A stretch of DNA of 64,000 bases from Quillaja saponaria. Lineage: Eukaryota > Streptophyta > Magnoliopsida > Fabales > Quillajaceae. Made by a program: the position numbers and the translations under genes. Positions 44,051-55,472 of this stretch are shown piece by piece. The stretch's first letter is position 1; the number at the start of each line of letters is the position of its first letter. The DNA lies in the NCBI GenBank assembly GCA_029379385.1, contig CM055608.1, forward strand, positions 33,401,048-33,465,047. The letters run 5' to 3'. The notes beneath the pieces are model-generated. The model did no database searches. It was not told where the DNA came from and saw only the letters and a program-made list of their open reading frames with translations.

Positions 44051-47000
44051 ATGAAAGGAAGAAAATCTGGAAACTACACGAACCCATGTTTGACTATGCA
44101 CCAACCTTGGGCTTCGCTGCTGGTCTATGGGATCAAGCGCATTGAAGGCAGGTCATGGCCTGCTCCAATCAGAGGTAACAACTCTAACTCTTCGGGAAAA
44201 CAAAAAAAAAAACTTTAACTCTCTTGTTAAATTTAAGTTCTGATACACAGTTTTCCTTCAGCCCATTTTCTTATTTTTTGTTTTGGTTGTGGTAAGTAGT
44301 TGAAGCTTAGGAAGCAGGGGAAAGGAAAGAGAAGTAACATGTTTAATTTTACTCTGGCGGGAGTATTTCTTATACTGAAAGTGAAGAACAAAAGTGAAAC
44401 AAAAAACTCTATAATTTGATTAATTGTGAAACCGGCTATGTTGTATTTCTTATAGCAGTGAGACCGGTTATGTATGGTTCCGAATGTTTGGCAGTGAAGA
44501 AACAACACTCATATAAGATTTGAGAAGCCGAGATGCAAATGTTGAGATGGATGAATGGGCATATAAGAAAGTATTGAATACAAAATGAGGAAATCCATAA
44601 TAAGGTGGAGCGGTGAGGTAGCACCTATTGAAGAGAAAATGAGGGAGAATAGCTTATGTTGGTTTGGACATGTCCAATGTCGACCAATGGATGCTATAGT
44701 TAGTAAAGGTAACTTGTGCAGATGGAAGATGTTAGACATGGTAGAGGGAGACCAAAACTCACATGTGGGTAGTCATTGAGAAGGATATGACTGCTTTAGG
44801 CATTACCGAAAATAATGCCTTTGATTGATGTGAATGGAAAAAGATGATCCATATAGCCGACCTCAACTAGTTTGGGATTTAAAGCTTAGTTGATTTGAGT
44901 TTAGTTGAGTTGAGTTATATTTAGTAGAATGCAAGTAATTAGCCTCTCGATTTCCTTGTTTATAGGAAGTATGATATGCTAGCACAATCTGATATTTGTG
45001 TGTGCTTTTTAACTGAGATGTTTAATGCAACATTGATGACTATAAGTCTATAACATACAGTGTTATTAAAGGCGTGCCTAAGGCGCAAGGCGCAGACCCC
45101 CTCGCCTTTGCACCTCTAAAGGCGGGCGCTGACACTAAGGCACTGCCTAGGCTCACTAGGCGCGCGCCTTTTCCATGTTTTGAGGCGCATTGAGGCGCAC
45201 TCAAGGCGCACAAAAGGTGCTAGAAGTTTTTTTATTTGAAAAAGCCTTTTCAGTTTTTTCTTTTTGAGGAAAACTCATCAGTTTTTTAGTTTCCTCATAA
45301 ATAGGAAAAGTCAAATATTAGGAATAATCCTAATAGAAACTTGAAAAGTCTCTAAAACATTAAAAAACACCCTAACATAACAGCTGAACCAAAATCTTGA
45401 TTCTAAACAGCCTACAAAGTCTTGAGTTTCCTTGTTACCTAGCCAAAATGCAGAGCGTATTTTCAGTGTAAGTCTGCCTATTATCTATCATGTTTTATAA
45501 TTTTATAGTTACTTTCTAAGTTTTCTTCATCTTTTGCTTATACTAATCCTTGCTTAGTCTAATTTCTACCATTGTATACAAAAAGCAGAGCATTTGTGTA
45601 GCTTAAACCTTAACTATCTCTGCCCTGTTTTGTACCTGAAAAACAAAAGATACTCAGTAGTAAACCTTAGCTATCTCTGCCCTATTTAAGAAAGAGGAAG
45701 CATAAATTCAATTTTTGCTTGTTAGCTTAGTCGACTTCTTGCCTGACATATTTACTTTACCTAGATTGTTTTTTATTAACCTTTACTTTCCACATGCTGG
45801 AATTCTTACCTATAAAAACTGTTTTCTATGTCATAACTTAATGGTATTAATTTTTACTTGTTGTAAGCTTGTAATTATTGTATGTAGATTTTTTTCATTA
45901 GATATGCGCATAACTTTGCTAAGGCGTGCGCCTGTGCCTTGCTCCTAGGCTCCAGGGACCCTTAGCGCCTGGGTGCGCCTAGAGCCTTTGATAACACTGA
46001 TAACATATTTCCCATGGTATGCTTGATTATGATATCTAATTTGACTTGTGATCGTGGGCTTAGATATAATTCCATGTAATCAAAACTTGTGGGTTCAACT
46101 TATGTCATAGGCCTTGTTTAATCAGAGGTTATTTAATTGTCTGCGAGACTGAATTAGATGATACTGCTGTGAAATGTGTGTACATGTTTTGAAGTTGAGT
46201 CTATGAAGTTAGGCTTGAGAGAAAGGCCATTTATAATGATAAACATGGGTGATGTTCTTCTCTAGTATTGGAATTTTTCTTTTTTTCATGATCAAGCTTC
46301 ATGCATTAGAAGGGTTTAAGGTGAATCACTCATTGTCTGGAGATTGTTGAATTTTGAGGCTGGTTTTTCCAGTTCAGGTCAGTTGTTCATCACTCATGTC
46401 AGTCACCCTGCCAGTGATTCATTGAGTATATGGGTTAAAAGATTTTTTTCAGGCTGTGAAGCTTGAGAGTTACTGCGAATATGAATTTGTAAGGCTTGTC
46501 TCTTTTCTGTAAATAGAATGGTTGATTCCTATTGTACAAACTAGTCTCAAAGAAAACTAATGTAAGCCACAAGCCCACAATGGAGCGTTTGGATCCAGTT
46601 CACTTTTATGTTAAACTCAAATCCAGTAGTATGCTTGGCTATTAGACAAGGGAGGTAAACAGGCAATGGATTTAAAACTCCTCAACCACCACTATAGTGC
46701 TTTCTTTTGCCTTGGGGGTTTAATTTAACCTTCTTAGGAGAAGCAATTGAAATGCTATCTTGTGTCTCTTTTCTTTCTGCACCAGAAAGGAACATAAGTG
46801 CAATTCCGAAGTTTTAATAATTTCCTTACTGTTTGTTAGTTGTTTTTTACCTTCAATTTGATAAGGATGTTTCTAAATATTCAGAATCTTGTTTATGAAG
46901 GCCGTCTTTGGATTCATGCTGCTAGTAAGGTTCCAGAAGTGTCAACTATCAAAGCAATGGAAGACTTCTACAGGGAAATTTATGCTGTGAACGGAATCTC

Positions 47001-48672
47001 TGATCTTAAGTTTCCAGAGCACTATCCTGTTTCAAGGCTTTTAGGTATTTAACTTCAGTACATTTTATCAGTTATCATAGAAACAGCACTTATTATTAAG
47101 TTTGCATAATTGTTTTACAATTGATTTCATTTGTAATTTTTTGTTTGTTTTAGTTTTTCCGTCTTCTGGCCTTATCTGATGCTTCATGTAAATAAATTTG
47201 CATCTTCTTCTTCATCTTTGTTTAACTCTACAAATTTACACATATTTATTTTTGCACTTTATATATATAGTATATATTGTTTGGGGGAATTTTATTCAGT
47301 CTCATCCAAAAGATGAGAAAAAGGATGTGAGAGATGACAAGAGGTCTTTTCCTTTATTATTACTTCATTAATGTAGATTACTTAATCCATTAGTTATTTA
47401 TTATTTAACTTTTTCCCTTTCAAGAAGTAAAGTTTGAATGTCTTCGTCTGTGTCAGGATGTGTTGAGGTGGTTGGCTGCGTTAAATGTGAAGAACTAGCA
47501 AGCTGGGAGATGGTCCCTGAAGGGGTGGGCATCCGATTTATCTGAAATCCTTAAATCCTCCTGCCTTCAATTTGAATTGAAATGACTCTGTTTCATATTA
47601 TCTAGGTTCTCTTGACTAAATCAGACGTATTTTTCTTTCAGGTGAGGCTGGAAGGACAAACTGATTATTTTTGGCTCTGTGAACAACCACGGGTGTGTAT
47701 TGGACTGCTGCAATGGATTTATGACAGATTTTGCATTTGTAAGAACTGTCTTACATGTATGGTGAAGCAGTGTCGTTTGTCTTTTTAAACACAGAAACTG
47801 TTGATTCCATTTGAGATGCGAGGATACCAAGGCGTTTATAACTTAGAAAGGAAGGTAATGTGGTTCAGAAACTATTATCTGTTGCTCCCCCCCGAGTGTC
47901 TCTTTTTTGTGTAACTGCAGATTTGTGTGCCTATCACAGATATTTGAGGCTGCAGTTAGAGGTCTCACCTCAGTTGAAAGTCCGTTACCAGTTAAATTTC
48001 CAATTCCAAATCCTCGGGATCCGTTTTCCTTGAAGCCAGGTTCTATCTCTATGCTTTTCCCAAATCCAAAAGCATCTGAAGTGGAAAAATCATCAAGCCT
48101 TAGTGCGGCCATTGCTGGTGCACGCTCAGCAGCAACACAGTTTTCAAAGAAGGATAACAATTTGGAAGCTACCATTCAGATTAATGCACATGATTCCATG
48201 GGCACAGGTCAAACACCAAGCAGATTTTTGGAAGAAGATAAATTACCATCCACTAACTTAGAGGAGAAATCCCATGAGAAGGTTTTGGCATCAAGTAGCA
48301 ATGAGCTAAGCAGTCGTAACCGGTATGAAGGAAGCAGTTAGCACAATCAAGCTCGTGGTGCAGATTTTACACAGCGATTGCAACCACCATCTGAGGTATG
48401 CAGTATTTAACCCCTTTTTGTGACTGACATTACTATGAATTATGCTGTACACTTTTCATCATCTTCTTTGAAAATGAGGCCCCTATTCTGGTTAGATGAC
48501 TAAAATAAACTTATGCTAATAATCTGTATTTGTATGGATTTGTTGATTTGACCATTGATTCTGATCCTATAACATGTTTCTTAACTTTTCTTGTTTATAT
48601 TTCATCAACTGATATTCCATTAATTATTGTCAGATTTTTTCTGCTGCGATGAAACAGCTGAAGCCATCATGA
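44051..48672 (+). CDS. ASCH-domain protein (in-frame stop before conserved C-terminus)
   Basis: ASCH domains have a PUA-like fold and are thought to bind RNA; the family is named for the activating signal cointegrator. Exons: 44051-44174 (PCLTMHQPWASLLVYGIKRI), 46901-47044 (RLWIHAASKVPE), 47457-47524 (EVVGCVKCEE), 47642-47692, 47795-47854 (MRGYQGVYNLERK), 47940-48395 and 48634-48672. All junctions are GT..AG and in frame. The GIKRIEGRSW and GR.WIHAA motifs are the ASCH core. Within exon 6 a TAG at 48339-48341 interrupts the frame, yet the same frame continues with RGADFTQRLQPPSE, a proper donor and the last exon IFSAAMKQLKPS, stop. Either the product is shortened by about 30 residues or the TAG is an error or allele. 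The 2.7-kb first intron holds a LINE remnant and a hAT-like element. Confidence 0.88.
44455..44925 (+). mobile_element. RTE-type LINE remnant (3' end)
   Basis: Decayed + strand frames read RPVMYGSECLAVKKQ, EMQMLRWMNGHIRK, VAPIEEKMRENSLCWFGHV and IHIADL. These match the order of motifs at the C-terminus of plant RTE-clade LINE reverse transcriptases. It ends CCGACCTCAACTAGTTTGGG, followed by TTGAG-type short repeats, the usual 3' tail. Stops and shifts make it inactive. It lies in the ASCH gene's first intron. Confidence 0.8.
45058..45999. mobile_element. hAT-like non-autonomous element with perfect 8-bp TSD
   Basis: Ends CAGTGTTATTAAAGGC and (reverse complement) CAGTGTTATCAAAGGC are near-identical inverted repeats. 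ATAACATA stands on both sides (45050-45057 and 46000-46007), a perfect 8-bp target duplication typical of hAT elements. Both subterminal zones (45068-45225 and 45925-45985) are packed with GGCGC/GCGCC motifs, unusually GC-rich for this AT-rich region. The 942-bp interior shows no transposase. Confidence 0.88.
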
Positions 48673-49234
48673 ATCACATGGATTAGTGGGAGGGGTCTCT
48701 ACATTGAAGCTCTTAATTTAGTTTTCTTGTATTTCCACACTATCCTTTATTCGTGTATCTGTGTGCTAGAATTTCCTTTAATTTATTGTTTTAGATGCCT
48801 TAATAATAGATCTTAAGCTTTTGTTGTATGCTAAGATAATAAAGCATTGTTCTTACAAGCGTATGCTACTTGACAAAGATGGACCAATTCAGCCAGATTT
48901 AGACTTATTGGCATGGCTTTCAGCAACTTGCAGTTTTCATGGTCTGAACGGTCCAATTGTTTCTATGCATAATGTGAAAAGTGTTTAATTTATTAGCATG
49001 AATGACAAAGAATTCGTCTGGCCCCTAATATAACGCCAAAAATATTCATGAAAAATATTATTAAAAAACAAACGTCTGTGTCGGTGTTTCACTCCGAAGT
49101 TTCCTCGTGTTGACTTCTATTTTGTGACTCAGTCCTAGTTCCAAGTCCACCAACTACTCAATTGCCTCCACCCTTTATTTATACAACATATTTGCAGGGG
49201 GGGTTTCAACGACAAAGGTATAATCTAGCACAGA
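48673..49234. other. Spacer: ASCH 3' flank and small-peptide promoter
   Basis: No other gene was seen. A TTATTTATAC stretch at about 49175 could serve as TATA box for the gene starting at 49235. Confidence 0.35.
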
Positions 49235-49501
49235 ATGGAGACTAGATCATACTTTCTGACTTTCATCTTGATCCAAGGATTGCTACTTTCACATTTTGGA
49301 TATATGGTCATTGCCTCTACTGAAAAAGTTTCTACCCTGTCTTCTGAGAAAACTGCTTCCTATGATTCCTCTTACAAACTGAGGAAGATGATGCTCCGCA
49401 GAGGCAGAGTGGGTAGAGTTTCACCACCCCCACCCCCTATTCCAAATTTTCACATTCATTTCAGTCCCCCACCTCCGCTGCAGCCACCACCTTCCCAATA
49501 A
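49235..49501 (+). CDS. Small secreted proline-rich peptide precursor
   Basis: An 88-residue ORF starting at ATG 49235. Residues about 5-27 are hydrophobic (YFLTFILIQGLLLSHFGYMV), giving a clear signal peptide. The middle is Ser/Thr-rich, then a basic patch (KLRKMMLRRGRVGR) is followed by a tail of PPPPP and PPPP runs. A basic cleavage-like patch before a proline-rich end resembles precursors of plant signalling peptides, but I cannot place it in a named family. It could also be a small proline-rich wall protein. It is intronless and has a possible TATA sequence 60 bases upstream. Confidence 0.6.
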   Translation: METRSYFLTFILIQGLLLSHFGYMVIASTEKVSTLSSEKTASYDSSYKLRKMMLRRGRVGRVSPPPPPIPNFHIHFSPPPPLQPPPSQ

Positions 49502-50062
49502 GCGCTGCCAACTGTTCGTGTGCTATTTCCACCGGCAACTTATGTCACCACAGCATGAATAAAATTGTTCCAAATGATTTCAAGTTTATTTTCATTTTCT
49601 GTCATCCACACCCACTTACGTCGTAGTCAATAGTGTATGTATTAGTGGGTGAGTTATAAGTAATTTTCCATATGAATTCCACTTCAATGCTTATATCGTG
49701 ATTAGGCCTCAAATCACTTTATTATTACCCGAAACGTGTTGTTAAGTTTCATCAACAATTGCAAGTGAGAACGTTTGTTCAAATAAAGATTAATGTTAAC
49801 TAAATTTGTATAAAAAAAAGATGACGAAAATTAAAGAGGCAAGAACTAATATTGATTAAAGGCAATGGTGAAAGAGATCACAAGCAAGAATTCATAATAA
49901 CTGATTTGTGAACATTGCATTTATTCATTCCAGATGACATTCATAACATGATTATTTAGATGCATATAGCATGAAACTAAGTTTGGAACAAGATCCAATA
50001 GAATTATTGCTAGTGCTAGCTAGCTAGACAAACTAAATTAGGATCATCTATCTATCTAATTA
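49502..50062. other. Spacer with no recognised gene
   Basis: 3' flanks of two convergent small genes. AT-rich, with CTAGCTAGCTAG at about 50017. Confidence 0.4.
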
Positions 50063-50796
50063 TTAATAGTTGTTTGAGCATTTCTTGTAGCAAGAGTTGT
50101 AGATTTCATCGGCAACTTCCTTTACATTATCTGCAACACAATCAAAAAAAGAAATGATTAGTTGAAGAAATAAGAAAGAAAACAAGCTAGACAAAGGTAA
50201 TAATTATTAGTTAATTTGTAAATTAATTAAAAGATGCATATGTCTTTACCTCCATTGAACTTGTTATTATTATTGTTTAGAACACAGTCACGAGTGCAAT
50301 GATAGTTGGCGTTTTGATGATCCATTGGAGAAATGTTGCACTTAGCCATGCATAGGCCGTAGCATGACATATACCCAAAATTACCAAAACGAGAGCGGAA
50401 GGCCTTCTTGGGTGCACATCGAGTAGAACATGTTCTGGGACATAAGTATTTTCTACTTGAACCAATACCCGCACGTCGTCCCAGTCCTCCTAGTCCTCCT
50501 TCTATAATTCCTCCTCCTATGTCTCCTATTACTCCTGCTCCTAAATCTCCCAAACCAGGATTAACAATTGAAGGAGGTGGTAAGATCATTGATGGATCAA
50601 CAAAAGGCGCAGGTGGAGTAATTTGAGTTTGCTGGGGAAAGTTTGCAACTGGTGCAGGAGGAGTTGACGGAACAACAACTGGTGTAGGAGGAGTTGATGA
50701 TACTGGGTTAGGGTTTACTTGGCCTTGCACTGCACTGCCAACAAAACCAAGCACAACAAAAACGAAGCAGCATTTCATTACAGAACCACCTTCCAT
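50063..50796 (-). CDS. Secreted cysteine-rich (thionin-like) protein with Pro/Gly-rich spacer
   Basis: Exon 1 is 50796-50250 and exon 2 50130-50063. They join G|AT in frame to 615 nt, or 204 residues. A signal peptide (MEGGSVMKCCFVFVVLGFVG) is followed by a proline-rich segment, a Gly-rich segment and then a C-terminal domain with paired cysteines: CPRTCSTRC, CYGLCMAKC, CTRDC, and in exon 2 CYKKC. The cysteine spacing and two-exon form fit the plant thionin-like family; defence or reproductive roles are known for relatives, but none is shown here. The + strand gene at 51595 is a paralogue with the same domain and intron position but without the long Pro/Gly spacer. Confidence 0.8.
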
Positions 50797-50887
50797 TTCC
50801 TAATTAATCTCTCTCTGTGTGGTTCTACTTAGATATTGTACAAGGAGGCGGAGGACTTGGTTTTGCTTCTGGGGAATATGAGTAGCT

Positions 50888-50895
50888 TATTTATA
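50888..50895 (-). promoter_or_regulatory. TATA box of the - strand cysteine-rich gene
   Basis: TATAAATA on the - strand is about 92 bases before the ATG at 50796, leaving a leader of roughly 60 bases. Confidence 0.5.
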
Positions 50896-51594
50896 GGCAT
50901 GGAATCCTTGGAGGATGTATGCATGGCGATTGAGTGTGTGTGAGTGAGAGAGACATAGATGAAATTCCATTAATTAAGCTCCATTAATGATTGTAATTTG
51001 GGGATTAATTTCCACTCATTAAGGCTAATTAAGCTTTTATACATAATTCTGATATTAATTCAATCAACCACTTGAAATCAAGAAAATGTCACTTAAATTA
51101 TGGGAAAATGTTCACAATGCTTTGGCTAGAATTCTTTTTTATGAAGTGCCACTCAATAAGGATTGAAGTTTGATTGAATAAGCAAATCAAAATTCTTCTA
51201 TATGGTAATGTATACTAATCCTATTGGCTTATTGTACTTGCTTCAATGCTGATTATATTCTTCCATCCCTTTGATCATGGAGATTAATAGAAATCAAATT
51301 AAAAGGTCCAATTAAATTTTCAGAGTGCCAATCAAGAACAGAAATTATGAGATTAAATTGATTACAAATTTGAGTCCCTTAATCAAAGAGAGTGATGTAT
51401 TTTATGGGGTTGAGGAGGAAAAATTATGTTCTAATTGATGGGAATTTCCTATGTGTCTGAATCAATCACACAAACATCTCCAAGAGGTTATATGCGTATG
51501 AACTTGCTCCTACTCCACTGTGCCATCGTCCCAAAAAAAAACTCCTACTTGGTACTTACTGTTAGAGAAAAAGATATAGAAGTTGTTATAATAA
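50896..51594. other. Shared divergent promoter region of the cysteine-rich pair
   Basis: About 700 bases between two head-to-head paralogues. No element of clear identity beyond the - strand TATA box was seen. Confidence 0.45.
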
Positions 51595-52186
51595 ATGGAA
51601 GGAGGGTCATGGATGAAGTGCTTTGTTTTTGTTGTTGTGCTTGGAGTCCTTGCAACTGTGCAAGCCCAAGTAAATAATGAGGCTACTCTGTTTCCTACTC
51701 CCAATTTTGTTAATCCTGTTGTTCCAGGTTTTTCCCTAGTTGATCGAATTGGTTGTCCAGCAAAATGTGCTTTTAATTGCCTAAAAAAGAGAGGTCTTTT
51801 TGGTAAGGTCTGTCTTGGTCTATGTATGGTGAAGTGCCAGATTTCACCAATGGATACTGCATATGGCTGTACTAATAATTGTGTTCAAAACACCATCAGC
51901 AGAGGTAAGAACATCTTAAACTATCTTACTCTAATTCATTAATTTGCATTTATATATTATGAAAGGAAGATTGCTAAGTCTACGGAATATTTTTTTCTCG
52001 AAAAATCTCTCATAAGAAAAATAATAAATTTCGAGATAGGACTCTATTTGAAGAGTTTCAATGATATACATTTAGACTTTTTCTTGTAATTAGAATTCTA
52101 ATATATTACTTTTTGATTTGACAGATGTGAAAAATGTGGAAATTTTTGTTGACTCATGCTACAAGATGTGCTCCAAAGGGACTTAA
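51595..52186 (+). CDS. Secreted cysteine-rich (thionin-like) protein
   Basis: Exon 1 is 51595-51904 and exon 2 52125-52186. The junction has the same phase as the paralogue at 50063-50796 (G|AT). The total is 372 nt, or 123 residues. Signal peptide MEGGSWMKCFVFVVVLGVLA, a short linker, then CPAKCAFNC, CLGLCMVKC, CTNNC and CYKMC. The motif C.GLCM.KC.ISPMD is shared almost exactly with the paralogue, so the pair arose by inverted duplication. The function is inferred only from family resemblance. Confidence 0.82.
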
Positions 52187-52655
52187 TCAGTCGTTTTCAT
52201 TGAAGCAAATGATGCACTGTTTCCATGAATAAATTTGTTTGAGATTGTGGCTTGTAACTCTCTTTTCTAGTATCATCAATTTAATAAAAGTAAAGACTGT
52301 CTTATGTCTTTCATTTATATTCTTTTTTTTTTTGGTACAGACTTTCATTTATATTCATCATCTCATGATATGATGATATTTTTCATGCCTTGCTAAGATT
52401 AGGAGCCCAAAAATTTGAGCAATCAAAGTTGAAAGGTTTAATCTTGTAATGGCACCTGCTGTATAGAAACTGTAGCTCAGCTTGCTATGAGCTTTTTTTT
52501 ACAGAAACCATGATCACTTTACAATTAGCAATACTTTTTACAATTTGGAAAAGGAAAAAGAATGCATGTCCAAAACAAATATTGAGTCTGTGCATGCATC
52601 CCACCATTAATTCCACACCTTCTTAATACAAAAAGAAAGAAAAAAAAAAGTGGAA
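52187..52655. other. Convergent spacer with 3' UTRs
   Basis: Lies between the stop codons of the cysteine-rich and ERF genes. Nothing else was seen. Confidence 0.4.
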
Positions 52656-53282
52656 TTAATAAGGAGTAGCAGTCTCTGATAAACTTAGAAGCTCTTCCAA
52701 ATACTCAGCTCCTAAATCTTCCAACACCACAACATTGTCCTTTAAGTGGTGCTGTTTCTTGATTTCCTTTTTCTTAATCTCTGACTTCCTCTTCAAGGAA
52801 TGCCTGTTTTTCAATTCAAGAACAGGAGAACATCCTTCTTTACAACCGTACTCCATCTTTTGAAGTGATTCATACACAACCTCAGCAGGAAAATTCAATG
52901 AAGCAGTTGGGCCTCTCATTGCAAATGCAGCTTGGTCATAAGCTAAAGCAGCAGCTTCTGCAGTGTCAAAGGTTCCCAACCAAACTCTAACCCCATTTCT
53001 AGTAGAGTCTCTTATCTCAGCTGCAAATTTCCCCCATGGCCTCCTTCTTACACCTCTATAAGAAATGGAATCCTCTGCTTCCATATTGTTGGTTATGGAA
53101 CTCACCTCTTCATTAGATGTCGCCGATGATGGTGTTGTTTTGAATGAATACTCTGTGGCGAGGGGTTGGTTAAGTACTCCATAGACAAGCATTTCTTGGG
53201 AGTCATTTTCATTGAAGGGAAAGTATTGGCTTGGGTATTGGTATTTGGGGATGGATGAATTACAAAATTGATTGGTTGCCAT
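52656..53282 (-). CDS. AP2/ERF transcription factor, group IX (ERF1/TDR1-like)
   Basis: A single-exon ERF of 208 residues from [10 protein letters not shown]. The AP2 domain opens [18 protein letters not shown] and includes [20 protein letters not shown] and [11 protein letters not shown], with the Ala and Asp residues that define ERF rather than DREB. The C-terminus has a basic stretch and [12 protein letters not shown], the EDLL-type activation motif of group IX-c factors acting in jasmonate/ethylene defence. The frame is open to an upstream ATG at 53312, but a TATA box at 53325-53333 would put the transcript start near 53300, inside that extension, so 53282 is the better start. Binding to GCC-box promoters is family knowledge. 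Confidence 0.93.
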   Translation of the reverse strand: MATNQFCNSSIPKYQYPSQYFPFNENDSQEMLVYGVLNQPLATEYSFKTTPSSATSNEEVSSITNNMEAEDSISYRGVRRRPWGKFAAEIRDSTRNGVRVWLGTFDTAEAAALAYDQAAFAMRGPTASLNFPAEVVYESLQKMEYGCKEGCSPVLELKNRHSLKRKSEIKKKEIKKQHHLKDNVVVLEDLGAEYLEELLSLSETATPY

Positions 53283-53324
53283 TATGTTTGTGAGTGTTGG
53301 TGCAGAGTGCATGGACGACCTCGG

Positions 53325-53333
53325 CTATTTATA
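53325..53333 (-). promoter_or_regulatory. TATA box of the ERF gene
   Basis: TATAAATAG on the - strand. It is 43 bases upstream of the chosen ATG and only 13 upstream of the alternative one, so it decides the start. Confidence 0.6.
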
Positions 53334-53573
53334 CAGGCAAGAATTTGGATTGAGACATGCACTAATGGAGGGGCGGGGGCTCTGGTTAAGTGTACTGCTA
53401 TAATTTTGACTAAAGGGGGAAAACCAAGTTTAAGATGGTGACTGTTTGATTGGATTGCATGATAAGTGAAATTGGATAAAATAATGTGGTCGTAAGTAGG
53501 ACCCAGAAGAAGAGAGTGAGTCAAAGGATTTTTCTCCTGGGCATGGCGGCCAGAAGTCATTTGGGTGCCGTCG

Positions 53574-53850
53574 GTTTGGTTAAGCGGCTTGGGCCGCTTG
53601 GGATACTGGCTGCTTGCACGAGCCAGGGATACATGTGCGTCTAAGGTCGCGATACTATCATTTTTTATTAATATTTCATGAATAATCTAAACACTTTAAG
53701 AATGAATATATTTAGGTTTTTAATGTACACACAAATTAATTTTTTAAATTATAAACATATATTATAACGTTTGGATAACTTAATTGTATATGTAAATTAC
53801 AACATAATTAAAACTACGATTCTTGTATTGCCGTTAATCTAAACGGAACC
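53574..53850. mobile_element. MITE-like element, copy 1
   Basis: Begins GTTTGGTTAAGCGGCTTGG and ends near CGATTCTTGTATTGCCGTTAATCTAAACGG. The ends are imperfectly inverted, and both are similar to the element at 55473-55875. The interior is A/T-rich. No clear target duplication was seen. Confidence 0.55.
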
Positions 53851-55472
53851 TTGAAATGCAATTGAAGTTAATGTCAACTTGGCAATCTGATTAACATGCC
53901 AGAGGTTTCAATTCTCTTAGGCATTTACACAAACATCTACGGGGTGTGAGCGACGCCCTAGATAGTGTGGCTGTCACCGGAAACCAAGTTATCTAGAGGG
54001 AACCAAAGCAGTTAATGAGTGAATTAAATTAGCGTAACTCTGGTCCACATAGGTTTGATGACTAAGACCAAAATATAAGACTATATGGCAGCGGTCATGA
54101 TTTAATATCTTAGATACTGTGGTCGCAAAATACTTATCTGTATAATATTTTCTCCAAAAAAACCTTCTTTTTTATATGTATAAAAACAAACCCACTATGA
54201 GCATGTTTTGGTCTAGTTTCTTTTAGTTTTTTAGAAAACCATTTCACAAAATATTTATTATTTTTATTTATTTTAACAGTTAAGAAATTCCAGACTATCT
54301 TAAGTGTATTTTAACAAATTCAATTTATTCACGATCAGACTAGAATAATTATAAAAAAAAGTTTTGTTTTTCTTGCACTACAGCCTAGACACATAATAAT
54401 AACAATGATTAAACGTTTAGAGAATTGATAAATTTTATATGAAGTCTTGTCATTCTTATCATTAGAGGATTCTCAAGGGAAAGAATAAAAAAAAAATAGA
54501 AAGTCCCAGTCTTCATTGCCTTTTGGGCATGTGCACGAACCAGTAGATACCATCCTCATTCAACACAAGTTTGGACTTCGGAGTTCCTTGCTCAACAACT
54601 ATGAATTCAAAGTTCATTAAATTCGAGCATTTGGTCAACGTGCATGATATTTTGTTGTACTGTCTTCTGTTTCACCATTAATGGTCAAATTATTAAAACA
54701 AAGTGTAGATAAAAAGGTCTTTAATCTCCAATTTGCTTTCATTATTCAAATCCAAGTAATATTATTATACATACATTGTGCTTGTTGAGCATAGTCCCAA
54801 TATTGCATTATTGTGAAAGACAAAAACATTAATTTGGCCCTCCTTTTTGTTTTTAGTTTTTATATCACTAATTAGCCCTATTATATTCAAATTAAAGAAA
54901 TTTATTAAAAAAATCATACCAACAACAAGTTGGTTAAAGAGGTATTTACGAAAAACTCTTTTTATAAAATAGAGAGTTCATGTCCGCGCAATATTCCGAA
55001 TTGAAATAAGAAAATATACAAACATTCATATATAAATATTTTAAACAATTAATTAATATTATAAAAAAATATTATATTCTTGGATATTTTTTACTAGAAT
55101 CATATATACATGCATGTGAGCTTATGTTGCATTAGAATTAAAATTAGAGTGGTTATTATGCATAATATATAGCCCTTAAACTTTATAAAGTCATTTTAAA
55201 TTCTTTTGGTGTTTTATGTGAGATTTTAATTTTAAAAGAATTAAGAATGAATGTGATGATTATTTTCTTTCTGTTACCCAAGAGTTTGGTCAAAACCACC
55301 TTCTGGAAGTAACGGAACTTCCAGAAGTATTTGAAAGTCCTCGATCCGAAGTTCAAAGTTTCAATATGAGTGATGCAACTGGGGAATTTAATTAACTCAG
55401 AAGGTTGGTAAGAAGGGGTACTTCATTTTCTGGGTTCGAATTTATTTGGAGGACGCGGTGAAGAATAAGGGA
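53851..55472. other. Intergenic, no recognised gene
   Basis: AT-rich. A more balanced patch at 53930-54080 has no open frame or family similarity that I can see. Confidence 0.35.

Noticed and set aside
47907..47939. Frame extension upstream of ASCH exon 6 that would supply an ATG
   Set aside because: It is intron sequence; the CAG acceptor at 47937-47939 joins exactly to the previous exon.
55431..55460. GGGTTCGAATTT, resembling a tRNA T-arm
   Set aside because: No matching acceptor stem, D-arm or anticodon arm could be laid out around it.
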